Shown: in pieces, positions 1 to 7,280 of the stretch
How the letters are laid out: every line of letters begins with the position of its first letter
Position numbering within the stretch: position 1 is the stretch's first letter
Assembly: GCF_900583165.1 (NCBI RefSeq)
Contig: NZ_UTKY01000085.1
Span: forward strand, 62,001-126,000
Reading direction: 5' to 3'
Length of the DNA stretch: 64,000 bases
DNA from: Pseudomonas viridiflava
GTDB lineage: Bacteria > Pseudomonadota > Gammaproteobacteria > Pseudomonadales > Pseudomonadaceae
The notes under the pieces: model-generated
Told to the model about the DNA's origin: nothing
What the model saw: the letters and a program-made list of their open reading frames with translations, nothing else
The model's database searches: none
Made by a program: the position numbers and the translations under genes

Positions 1-988
1 GTGAAGTGTCGTACGGGATCTTGTATTCCACATTGGCGGGGAAGTAACGCGACAGCTCATCCATCTTCGCCCGCACCAGGGTGGCGGTGTTCAACGCGTT
101 GGCCGCTGGTGCCAGTTGCACGCTGACGGCGGTGGACGGCTTGCCGTTCAGGCGCGTGGAGAACTGGTACTCCTGGCTGCCAATTTCTACCCGTGCCACA
201 TCGCCGATGCGCACGGTGGAACCGTCGGGATTGGCCTTGAGCACGATGTCGGCAAATTCCGTCGGGGTGGAGAGCTGGCCCTTGACCAGGATCGCGGCGG
301 TGATTTCCTGGGTCTGGGTACCGGGCAAATCACCGATGCTGCCGGCGGAGACCTGGGCGTTCTGCGCGCTGATCGCGGCGTTCACATCGGCGGGCGTCAG
401 GTTAAAGCCGATCAACTTTTGCGGGTCGATCCAGATACGCATTGCGCGTTCGGCACCGTACAGCTGGGCCTTGCCCACACCGTCCAGGCGCTTGAGCTCG
501 TTCATCACATTGCGCGCTAGGTAATCGCTGAGCGCGACGTCGTCGAGCTTGCCGTCGCTGGAGGTGAGCGTCACCAGCAACAGAAACCCGGCAGAGACTT
601 TCTCCACCTGCAAACCCTGCTGGGTCACCGCCTGGGGCAGGCGCGGCTCTACGGCTTTGAGGCGGTTTTGCACATCCACCTGGGCCATTTCCGGGTCGGT
701 GCCCGGCTGGAACGTGGCGGTGATGGTGGCCGAACCCAAGCTGCTCTGGGACTCGAAATACAGCAGGTGATCGGCGCCGTTGAGCTCTTGCTCGATCAGG
801 CTCACCACGCTCTCATCCAGGGTCTGCGCCGACGCACCAGGGTACACCGCGTAAATCTCGACTTTCGGCGGTGCCACGTTGGGGAACTGAGCCACCGGCA
901 ATTGCGGTATCGCCAACGCACCGGCCAGCAGAATAAACAGGGCCACCACCCAAGCGAAGATCGGGCGGTCAATAAAGAACTGCGGCAT
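1..988 (-). CDS. RND efflux permease (HAE1 family), 3' end beyond window
   Basis: N-terminal 329 or so residues of an inner-membrane proton-driven multidrug efflux permease. The protein begins MPQFFIDRPIFAWVVALFI, the classic first membrane helix of MexB/AcrB-type pumps, followed by the porter-domain region with the YPGASAQTLDESV and EQELNGADHLLYF segments. The ATG at 988-986 has a GAGGAA ribosome site that lies in the end of the upstream adaptor gene, only 6 nt away, so the two are one operon. The rest of the gene (about 700 residues) runs off the left edge. The family assignment is firm; the exact pump (MexCD-, MexEF- or another type) cannot be decided here. Confidence 0.93.
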   Translation of the reverse strand, partial: MPQFFIDRPIFAWVVALFILLAGALAIPQLPVAQFPNVAPPKVEIYAVYPGASAQTLDESVVSLIEQELNGADHLLYFESQSSLGSATITATFQPGTDPEMAQVDVQNRLKAVEPRLPQAVTQQGLQVEKVSAGFLLLVTLTSSDGKLDDVALSDYLARNVMNELKRLDGVGKAQLYGAERAMRIWIDPQKLIGFNLTPADVNAAISAQNAQVSAGSIGDLPGTQTQEITAAILVKGQLSTPTEFADIVLKANPDGSTVRIGDVARVEIGSQEYQFSTRLNGKPSTAVSVQLAPAANALNTATLVRAKMDELSRYFPANVEYKIPYDTS

Positions 989-994
989 GGCGGG

Positions 995-2119
995 TTATTC
1001 CTCTACCTGGACTTTTTCACCGGGGCGCGCATGTTGCAGGCCTTCAATGACAATGCGGTCACCGGCCTTGAGGCCGTTGCTGACCACCCAGCGATCGTCG
1101 ATGACTGCGCCCAGCTCCACCGGTTGCTGGCTGACGGTGTTTTCGGTGTCCACCAACAACACCATGGGGATGCCGGCGCTGTCACGGGTGATGGCGCGTT
1201 GCGGCACGCTGATGCCTTGTTTGTCGACGGCCTGCTCCAGGCGTACGCGCACAAAGCTGCCGGGCAGCAAGTCAAGGTCGGGGTTGGGGAATTCGCTGCG
1301 CAGGATGATCTGCCCGGTGCCGGGGTCGACGCTGATCTCGGCGAACAGCAGCTTGCCCGGCAGCGGGTACAGGCTGCCATCGTCCTGGATCAACGTGGCC
1401 TTGGCTTGGTCCTGGCCGACCTGTTTCAAGCTGCCGGAACGGAAGGCGCGGCGCAGGTCGTTGAGCTCACGGGTGGACTGGGTCAGGTCGGCGTGGATCG
1501 GGTCCAGTTGCTGGATAATCGCCAGCGGCGTGGCTTCATTCAGGCCCACCAACGCGCCTTCGGTCACCAGTGCACGGCCGATGCGCCCGGAAATCGGTGC
1601 GGTGACGGTGGCGTAGCCCAGGTTTAATTTGGCGCGCTCGACGGCGGCTTTATTGGCAGCGACGTCGGCGTTGGTCTGGCGCACGGCGGCGCGGGCGTTG
1701 TCGTAATCCTGGCCGCTGATGGCGTTGCCTTCCACCAATTGGCTGTAGCGCTGCGCTTGCAGGCGTGCCTGGAACGCATTGGCCTCGGCCTTGCTCAGGT
1801 TGGCCTGGGCGCTGTCCAGGTCAGCCTTGAAGGGCGCCGGGTCGATACGGAACAACACGTCGCCCTGTTTCACGTCATGGCCTTCGTTGAACACCCGCTG
1901 CATCACCACCCCGGCCACCCGTGCGCGTACCTCGGCGATGCGCGGCGCGGCAATGCGCCCGCTCAGCTCGCTGCTGATGGACAAAGGCTTGGCTTGCAGG
2001 GTTTCAATGCGCACTTTGGCCGCAGGCATTGGCGGTGCCTCATCAGCGCCGTTGTCGCAGGCACTGAGGGCGAGGGTCAGGGCCAGCAGGCAAAACGGCG
2101 CAAACAGATTCTTCGACAT
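995..2119 (-). CDS. RND efflux periplasmic adaptor (membrane fusion) lipoprotein
   Basis: Adaptor that joins the RND permease to an outer-membrane channel. I start it at the ATG at 2119 and not at the longer frame, because this gives MSKNLFAPFCLLALTLALSAC, a lipoprotein signal with lipobox LSAC and acylated Cys21. Then come a barrel-sandwich (lipoyl) half around PRIAEVRARVAGVV, a helical hairpin rich in Ala/Gln/Lys (about residues 90-160), the second lipoyl half (APISGRIGRALVTEGALVG) and the beta-barrel and membrane-proximal domains. At 374 residues it has the usual family length. It is followed by the permease and divergent from an RstAB-like two-component system that probably controls it. 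Confidence 0.93.
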   Translation of the reverse strand: MSKNLFAPFCLLALTLALSACDNGADEAPPMPAAKVRIETLQAKPLSISSELSGRIAAPRIAEVRARVAGVVMQRVFNEGHDVKQGDVLFRIDPAPFKADLDSAQANLSKAEANAFQARLQAQRYSQLVEGNAISGQDYDNARAAVRQTNADVAANKAAVERAKLNLGYATVTAPISGRIGRALVTEGALVGLNEATPLAIIQQLDPIHADLTQSTRELNDLRRAFRSGSLKQVGQDQAKATLIQDDGSLYPLPGKLLFAEISVDPGTGQIILRSEFPNPDLDLLPGSFVRVRLEQAVDKQGISVPQRAITRDSAGIPMVLLVDTENTVSQQPVELGAVIDDRWVVSNGLKAGDRIVIEGLQHARPGEKVQVEE

Positions 2120-2193
2120 GCTCTTATCCCAATAATGACCGGTGCATCCTAAGGTCATTGGGGCAGGGGTGCTGTGAAGCTGTGTTGGGGGTG

Positions 2194-2207
2194 TGTGAAG
2201 AAATGTA
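2194..2207 (-). promoter_or_regulatory. RstA-box-like site upstream of the efflux adaptor
   Basis: On the minus strand this reads TACATTTCTTCACA, which matches 10 of the 12 fixed positions of the E. coli RstA box TACATNTNGTTACA. It lies 75-88 bp upstream of the adaptor start. Since the adjacent regulator/kinase pair is RstAB-like, it is a plausible operator, but the consensus is borrowed from Enterobacteria. Confidence 0.35.
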
Positions 2208-2233
2208 AGGCGCGGTCCATCATTCGTCGCAGT

Positions 2234-2247
2234 TGTATATCCTTACA
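2234..2247 (+). promoter_or_regulatory. RstA-box-like site with dyad symmetry in the divergent region
   Basis: TGTATATCCTTACA matches 9 of 12 fixed positions of the RstA box and sits inside a perfect dyad, GTTGTA (2232-2237) and TACAAC (2244-2249). It lies between the efflux operon and the regulator gene, left of the REPIN, so it could serve both directions. No binding evidence is visible beyond the sequence match. Confidence 0.35.
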
Positions 2248-2268
2248 ACTTCTCGCAAACACCAAAGA

Positions 2269-2367
2269 TCCCATGTGGGAGGGGGCTTGCCCCCGATGGC
2301 GGTGGGTCAGTGAAGAATATTTCAACTGATACACCGCCATCGGGGGCAAGCCCCCTCCCACATGGGA
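2269..2367. repeat. REPIN (GTGGGAGGGGGCTTGC family)
   Basis: Two inverted REP units, GTGGGAGGGGGCTTGCCCCC from 2275 and its complement ending at 2361, flank a spacer of about 45 nt; short outer arms TCCCAT / ATGGGA extend the palindrome to 2269-2367. The element fills most of the gap between the divergent promoter region and the response-regulator gene, ending 40 nt before its ATG, so any regulator promoter must read through it or lie in those 40 nt. Confidence 0.9.
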
Positions 2368-2407
2368 TTTGTGTACTACCCATAACTGTATTCATGGAAA
2401 TGCACCC

Positions 2408-3109
2408 ATGCCCAACATCCTCCTGGTGGAAGACGACGCCGCACTCTCCGAGCTGATTGCCAGCTACCTGGAGCGCAACGGCTACCACGTCAGCGTGCTT
2501 AGCCGCGGCGACCACGTCCGCGAGCGCGCACGCCTCAATCCGCCAGACCTGGTGATCCTCGACCTGATGTTGCCCGGCCTCGACGGCCTGCAAGTCTGCC
2601 GCCTGCTGCGCGCCGATTCGGCGGGGTTGCCGATCCTGATGCTCACCGCCCGCGACGACAGTCACGACCAGGTGCTGGGCCTGGAAATGGGCGCTGACGA
2701 CTACGTCACCAAGCCCTGCGAACCGCGGGTGTTGCTGGCGCGGGTGCGCACCTTGCTGCGCCGCAGCAGCCTGTCCGAGCCTCAGGTGGCCAACGACCAG
2801 ATCATCATGGGCAACCTGTGCATCGACCTGTCGGAGCGTACGGTGACGTGGCGCGAACAGGCGGTGGAGCTGTCCAGCGGCGAGTACAACCTGCTGGTGG
2901 TGTTGGCCCGGCATGCGGGGGAAGTGCTCAGTCGTGACCAGATCCTGCAACGCCTGCGGGGGATCGAGTTCAATGGCACCGACCGCTCGGTGGACGTGGC
3001 TATTTCCAAACTGCGCCGCAAGTTCGACGACAACGCCGGCGAAGCACGCAAGATCAAGACGGTATGGGGCAAGGGCTACTTGTTCAGCCGTTCCGAGTGG
3101 GAATACTGA
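2408..3109 (+). CDS. OmpR/PhoB-family response regulator, RstA-like
   Basis: DNA-binding response regulator of 233 residues. The receiver domain (1-120) has the acidic pocket E8-D9-D10, phospho-acceptor D52 in VILDLMLPG, T80 and K102. The C-terminal winged-helix output domain runs from about residue 130 (VDVAISKLRRKFD is the recognition region). The ATG at 2408 is chosen because MPNILLVEDD is the family N-terminus; the frame open further upstream adds no homology. The kinase gene follows 3 nt downstream. Divergence from an RND efflux operon suggests it regulates that pump. Confidence 0.93.
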   Translation: MPNILLVEDDAALSELIASYLERNGYHVSVLSRGDHVRERARLNPPDLVILDLMLPGLDGLQVCRLLRADSAGLPILMLTARDDSHDQVLGLEMGADDYVTKPCEPRVLLARVRTLLRRSSLSEPQVANDQIIMGNLCIDLSERTVTWREQAVELSSGEYNLLVVLARHAGEVLSRDQILQRLRGIEFNGTDRSVDVAISKLRRKFDDNAGEARKIKTVWGKGYLFSRSEWEY

Positions 3110-3112
3110 TCG

Positions 3113-4414
3113 ATGTTTCGAGTCCTCCTGCGCCTTTACCTGATCACCATCGTCACCTACAGCGCGGCGATCTTCCTGATTCCCAAATTGGTGATCCAGC
3201 TCTTCGAACACCGCTACCTGGACTACAACATCGAGCAGTCCAGAGGCATGCAGAAGCTGATCGTCAAACAGTACCTGCGTGCGCCGGTGGAGCACTGGTC
3301 AGAGGTGACCGAACACCTGAACCAGGATTTTGCGCCGCTCCAGGTCAAACTGATGTTGCGTCAGGACGCCAGCTATTCCCCCGCCGAAGAACAAATGCTG
3401 GCCCAGGGCAAGCCGGTGATCCGGCTGGGGGAGTGGGGCTGGATGGAGGACATCAGCTCGCCGATCAACGAGCAGTTCGTGGTCAAGGTGACCATCCCGC
3501 CAGACCCACTGGACATGAACCTGCTGTACTGGTCGATGAACGTGCTGATCGGTGCGGCCTTGCTCGCCTGCTTGCTGGTGTGGCTGCGCCCCCACTGGCG
3601 TGACCTGGAGCGTCTGAAAAACACCGCTGCGCAATTGGGCAAAGGCAATCTCGGTGCACGCACGGGCATCCCCGCCAGTTCAAACATCGGCAGCCTGGCC
3701 TCGGTATTCGACACCATGGCTGGCGACATCGAGCACTTGCTCAACCAACAGCGTGACCTGCTTAACGCGGTGTCTCATGAGCTGCGCACACCGCTGACGC
3801 GCCTGGATTTTGGCCTGGCCCTGGCGCTCTCCGAAGACCTGCCGCCCGCCAGCCGTGAGCGCCTGCAAAGCCTGGTGGCGCATATTCGTGAGTTGGATGA
3901 GCTGGTGCTGGAATTGCTGTCCTACAGCCGCCTGCAAAACCCGGCGCAACTGCCGGAGCGCGTGGAGGTGGTGCTCGATGAGTTTATCGACAGCGTGCTC
4001 GGCAGCGTCGACGACGAGCTGGAAAACCCCGAGATCGTGATCGATGTGGTGCTGGACTGCGCCGTCGAACGTTTCAGCCTCGACCCCCGCTTGACGGCGC
4101 GGGCGTTGCAGAACCTGTTGCGCAATGCCACGCGCTATTGCGATAAGCGCATCCAGGTGGGGGTCAAGGTGGGTGCCGAGGGTTGTGAAATCTGGGTGGA
4201 CGATGACGGCATCGGCATTCCGCTGGAGCAGCGCGAGCGCATCTTTGAGCCGTTCTACCGCCTCGACCGCAGTCGCGACCGCGCCACCGGCGGTTTCGGG
4301 CTGGGCCTGGCCATCAGCCGACGGGCCTTGGCGGCCCAGGGCGGCACATTGACGGCCCTGGGCTCGCCGCTGGGCGGTGCAAGGTTCCGGGTATGGCTGC
4401 CCAGCGTCAGTTGA
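3113..4414 (+). CDS. Sensor histidine kinase, RstB-like
   Basis: Membrane sensor kinase of 433 residues, the same length as E. coli RstB. Order: TM1 (about 7-27), a periplasmic domain of about 110 residues, TM2 (about 143-160) followed directly by WLRPHWRDL as in RstB, HAMP, the DHp helix with phospho-acceptor H222 in VSHELRTPL, and the ATPase domain with the N-box around NLLRNATRYC, DDDGIGIP and GGFGLGLAI. It forms an operon with the preceding response regulator. Its stop codon abuts the stop codon of the convergent anti-sigma gene with no base between (TGA|TCA at 4412-4417). Confidence 0.93.
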   Translation: MFRVLLRLYLITIVTYSAAIFLIPKLVIQLFEHRYLDYNIEQSRGMQKLIVKQYLRAPVEHWSEVTEHLNQDFAPLQVKLMLRQDASYSPAEEQMLAQGKPVIRLGEWGWMEDISSPINEQFVVKVTIPPDPLDMNLLYWSMNVLIGAALLACLLVWLRPHWRDLERLKNTAAQLGKGNLGARTGIPASSNIGSLASVFDTMAGDIEHLLNQQRDLLNAVSHELRTPLTRLDFGLALALSEDLPPASRERLQSLVAHIRELDELVLELLSYSRLQNPAQLPERVEVVLDEFIDSVLGSVDDELENPEIVIDVVLDCAVERFSLDPRLTARALQNLLRNATRYCDKRIQVGVKVGAEGCEIWVDDDGIGIPLEQRERIFEPFYRLDRSRDRATGGFGLGLAISRRALAAQGGTLTALGSPLGGARFRVWLPSVS

Positions 4415-5083
4415 TCAGAGCACCTTGACCGCACGGCCAATGGCCTGGATCGGCCCGGTGGGCTTGCCGGTGGGTGAGCCGCTTGAGTCTTCCAGGGTCA
4501 GCTCGAACAGCTGGTTTGGCGCGAGCGGCGGCAGTTGGTCCAGCGGTACCGACAGCGTCTGCCCTGGCTTGACCAAACCCAGCGACACTGGCCCCTGCCA
4601 GCCATCGCCTTTGGTCCAGAATTGCAGGGCCTTGTCGGCCGGCACCTCCATGACGCCCAACGGGATCAACTGAATCTGCTGGTTGTTGCTCGCCTGGATC
4701 ACCCAACCCGGCGCCTGGCTTTGCGGCGCGACCAGCACCACCACAAAGGTCGGGTCAGCGGTAGGCGGGCGCGTCAGCAATAGCGCGGCCAGCACCAGAG
4801 TGGTCACCAGCCCGGTGGCGGCCAGGCCGCGCCACACCGCCAGCAGATCCCACCAGTGCGTACGCGCCGTCGCGATGTTGCGCTCGATGCGCTGCCACAG
4901 GTTCGCAGAAGGCGGCACCGGTTCGGCCAATGCCGTCAGCGGCAACAGGCGTTGCTCCCAGGCGTCCACTGCGGCGCGCAACTCGGTGTCGTGCTTGAGG
5001 CGTTGTTCCACCTCGGCGCGTTGTTCGGCGGGCAGGGTGCCCAGCACGTATTCGCCGGCGAGTTCGTCGAGGGTGTCGCTCAT
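4415..5083 (-). CDS. Anti-sigma factor, RskA/anti-sigma-K family
   Basis: Membrane-bound anti-sigma factor of 222 residues. An N-terminal zinc-less anti-sigma domain (DELAGEYVLGTLPAEQRAEV, about 1-80) is followed by one TM helix (about 93-112, TGLVTTLVLAALLL) and a C-terminal RskA domain with the W-V-I-Q / F-W-T-K-G-D-G-W pattern, which would lie in the periplasm. The ATG at 5083 overlaps the sigma-factor stop as ATGA, so the pair is translationally coupled; a GTG 9 nt upstream is less likely. It should hold the upstream ECF sigma factor at the membrane. Confidence 0.92.
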   Translation of the reverse strand: MSDTLDELAGEYVLGTLPAEQRAEVEQRLKHDTELRAAVDAWEQRLLPLTALAEPVPPSANLWQRIERNIATARTHWWDLLAVWRGLAATGLVTTLVLAALLLTRPPTADPTFVVVLVAPQSQAPGWVIQASNNQQIQLIPLGVMEVPADKALQFWTKGDGWQGPVSLGLVKPGQTLSVPLDQLPPLAPNQLFELTLEDSSGSPTGKPTGPIQAIGRAVKVL

Positions 5084-5595
5084 GCCATGCACTCCCGCAG
5101 CGCGGCGAGACTGCGTTTGATCCAGGCTTTGACCGTCCCCAGGGGGGTGCCCAGTTTCAACGCGATTTCGCTATGGGAATAACCGTCGACATACGCATGC
5201 AGGATGCACGTGCGACGGGCCGGGTCGAGCTGTTCCAGGCAGGTATGGATCTGCCCGGAGCGGGCACTGAATTCAAAGGTGTCGGCATCGGTCATGGGCT
5301 CGTGCTGATCGTCCAAAGGTACTTCGCGGTAGCGGTTGCGCACGACGTTTAGGGCCAGGTGCCGGGTTACGGTGAACACCCAGCCACGGGCCGAGCCGCG
5401 ACTGGGGTCAAAACTGGCGGCACCGCGCCAGATCTTGAGAAACGCGTCGTGCACGATATCTTCGGCCACGGCCTTGTCGCGCACGATACGCAGGGCGACG
5501 CCGAGCAGGTGGCTGCTTTCCTGCTCATATAAGCGGCGCAACGCCCGTTGATCACCACGGGCGCAGGCCAGCAGACAGGCTTCGTAATCAAACAC
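5080..5595 (-). CDS. ECF RNA polymerase sigma factor
   Basis: ECF sigma factor of 171 residues with region 2 (LLGVALRIVRDKAVAEDIV, then FLKIWRGAASFD) and region 4 (LDPARRTCILHAYVDGYSH, LGTPLGTVKAWIKRSL). I choose the GTG start at 5595: a GGGGA ribosome site stands 6 nt upstream, whereas the TTG at 5601 touches that site directly and cannot be used. The gene is followed by its anti-sigma partner (ATGA overlap) and preceded, on the same strand, by a secreted DUF3455 protein. The anti-sigma type suggests it belongs to the SigK-like class of ECF factors. Confidence 0.93.
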   Translation of the reverse strand: MFDYEACLLACARGDQRALRRLYEQESSHLLGVALRIVRDKAVAEDIVHDAFLKIWRGAASFDPSRGSARGWVFTVTRHLALNVVRNRYREVPLDDQHEPMTDADTFEFSARSGQIHTCLEQLDPARRTCILHAYVDGYSHSEIALKLGTPLGTVKAWIKRSLAALRECMA

Positions 5596-5642
5596 GCACA
5601 ATCCCCAAAGGCAGAATCCTCTGGCAGCCTAGCTTAGTTTGC

Positions 5643-6161
5643 TCAATTGGCCGCCCAGAAGATGTAATCCGCCTGGTACTTCACCACTTCCTGCTTGCCC
5701 TTGTTGGCAGCCGTGCACTCGCTGCTCGGTGCGACGCCACCCTTGAGGGCAACGCGTTGGATATAACTGACGCCGCTCATTGCACCCTTGCCTTCGGCCG
5801 GGTTGGCCTTGACCAGTTGATAAGGCAGGTTGCCGGGGCTCGATGGCGCCACGGCCAATTGGGTGCCGGTGATTTTCGAACCGTCCTTGGCTTGCCAGGT
5901 GGCCGGTGGGCCAAAATAGGTGCCGACCTGCTTGCCGCTGCGGTCATTCAATACGGCTTTGGGGCCTACAAAGGCCCACTCGACCTGGCCGGCAGCATTG
6001 GCCTTGTCGCGGCACTCGTAGGTGATTTCGCCCACGCCAGTAGTCTCCAGCGCCACCTTATGGCCATCCGGCACTTTGATGCTGTCGGGCACGGTGGTTT
6101 GGGCGAGGACGACGGGTGCGGCGAACAAGGTGACGAGGCAGAGCAATGCTTTAGCGTTCAT
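5643..6161 (-). CDS. Secreted DUF3455 family protein
   Basis: Protein of 172 residues with a signal peptide (MNAKALLCLVTLFAAPVVLA, cleavage before QTTVP), so periplasmic or extracellular. The mature part shows the DUF3455 features: YECRDKANAAGQ, a central TYFGPPATWQAKDGSKITG stretch and a C-terminal YQADYIFW. Two cysteines may form a disulfide. The ATG at 6161 has a GGAGA ribosome site; a longer frame upstream (to 6725) is spurious. It lies 47 nt upstream of the ECF sigma gene on the same strand. The biochemical role of the family is unknown; linkage to an ECF/anti-sigma pair suggests it is a target or signal partner. Confidence 0.88.
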   Translation of the reverse strand: MNAKALLCLVTLFAAPVVLAQTTVPDSIKVPDGHKVALETTGVGEITYECRDKANAAGQVEWAFVGPKAVLNDRSGKQVGTYFGPPATWQAKDGSKITGTQLAVAPSSPGNLPYQLVKANPAEGKGAMSGVSYIQRVALKGGVAPSSECTAANKGKQEVVKYQADYIFWAAN

Positions 6162-6354
6162 GGGTGTTTCTCCATTGGGTAGAACAGCAGGGTTGCTGCG
6201 AGTACTACCCACGGGCGTCGGAACTGGATGCAGCGCACGCCAATTAATTTTCAGAGAAACAAAAAGATCTAAAGTCAGATCATATTGATATAAGTCGTTA
6301 TAAGAAAAATCGCTATCCTGCCGCCAGAAATTTATAAGGCCGCGGGTAGCTTTG

Positions 6355-7140
6355 ATGGAAGTGGGTAATTTTGGTTTTGTAGTGGCGGGCCTGATTGTGG
6401 GATTTATCGTCGGCATGACCGGCGTGGGTGGCGGTTCGTTGATGACCCCGATCCTGTTGTGGTTCGGCATCAACCCGGCCACGGCCGTGGGCACTGACTT
6501 GTTGTACGCCGCCATCACCAAGTCCGGTGGCGTGCTGGTGCACAGCAAAAACAAGAATATCGATTGGACCATCACCGGCTGGCTGACCCTGGGCAGCGTG
6601 CCCGCCGTGCTGCTGACGCTGTGGTTTCTGGCCAGCCTGCACACCGACCCCAGCGCCATGAACGCGGTGATCAAACAAGCCCTTGGCGTGGTGCTGCTGC
6701 TGACGGCGCTGGCGATCCTGTTCAAAAAAAGCTTGCTGGCCTTCGCTCAGCGTCATGCTGGCGATGACTACCATATGAGCCCGCGCAATTTGAACGCGCT
6801 GACGGTCGTCACGGGCGCCGTGTTGGGCACGATGGTCGCACTCACCTCCATTGGTGCTGGCGCCCTCGGCACGGTGGCGCTGTTTATCCTCTATCCGTTC
6901 CTGGCCACCCGCCGTCTTGTAGGCACCGAGATCGCCCATGCTGTGCCCTTGACGCTGGTGGCAGGCCTGGGCCACGCCAGCATGGGCAATATGGATTGGC
7001 ATCTGCTGGGCTTTTTGCTGATGGGCTCGCTGCCAGGGATTTACATCGGTAGCCACATGACCGGCAAGCTGCCGGATGGCGTATTGCGCCCGTGCCTGGC
7101 GATTATGCTCATGGCGATCGGCTACAAGCTCGCGTTCTAG
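6355..7140 (+). CDS. TauE/SafE family sulfite/organo-anion exporter
   Basis: Integral membrane protein of 261 residues with about eight predicted helices in two halves. Each half starts with a glycine-rich family signature, GFIVGMTGVGGGSLMTPIL near the N-terminus and GAVLGTMVALTSIGAGALGT in the middle. Family members move sulfite, sulfoacetate or related small anions across the inner membrane. The ATG at 6355 is preferred over the TTG directly before it. The upstream region 6240-6345 is strikingly AT-rich for this genome and probably holds its promoter. It is convergent with sfnB, which makes a link with sulfur metabolism reasonable but unproven. Confidence 0.9.
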   Translation: MEVGNFGFVVAGLIVGFIVGMTGVGGGSLMTPILLWFGINPATAVGTDLLYAAITKSGGVLVHSKNKNIDWTITGWLTLGSVPAVLLTLWFLASLHTDPSAMNAVIKQALGVVLLLTALAILFKKSLLAFAQRHAGDDYHMSPRNLNALTVVTGAVLGTMVALTSIGAGALGTVALFILYPFLATRRLVGTEIAHAVPLTLVAGLGHASMGNMDWHLLGFLLMGSLPGIYIGSHMTGKLPDGVLRPCLAIMLMAIGYKLAF

Positions 7141-7159
7141 AGGAATAGGTAGTCCAAGT

Positions 7160-7261
7160 GTGGGAGGGGCGGTGCGACGATTCGACTTGCCCCCGATAGC
7201 GCTGGGTCAGTGAAGAATATTTCAGCTGATCCACCGCCATCGGGGGCAAGCCCCCTCCCAC
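7160..7261. repeat. REPIN with an interrupted left REP
   Basis: The right arm (CGGGGGCAAGCCCCCTCCCAC) is standard, but the left arm carries 16 extra bases, CGGTGCGACGATTCGA, between GTGGGAGGGG and CTTGCCCCCGAT. The hairpin therefore has an enlarged loop. It lies between the convergent tauE-like gene and sfnB. Confidence 0.85.
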
Positions 7262-7280
7262 ATTTAAATTGCATCTGACC

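Noticed and set aside
668..1627. Long open frame on the plus strand (319 codons)
   Set aside because: Fully antisense to the efflux adaptor and permease; an artefact of GC-rich third positions, no ribosome site, no family pattern.
2243..3295. 350-codon minus-strand frame through a REPIN and the response regulator
   Set aside because: Antisense shadow of the regulator; no homology and begins without a ribosome site.
5643..6725. Long N-terminal extension of the DUF3455 gene
   Set aside because: The extra 188 codons are antisense to the TauE-like gene; a signal peptide and ribosome site begin at 6161.
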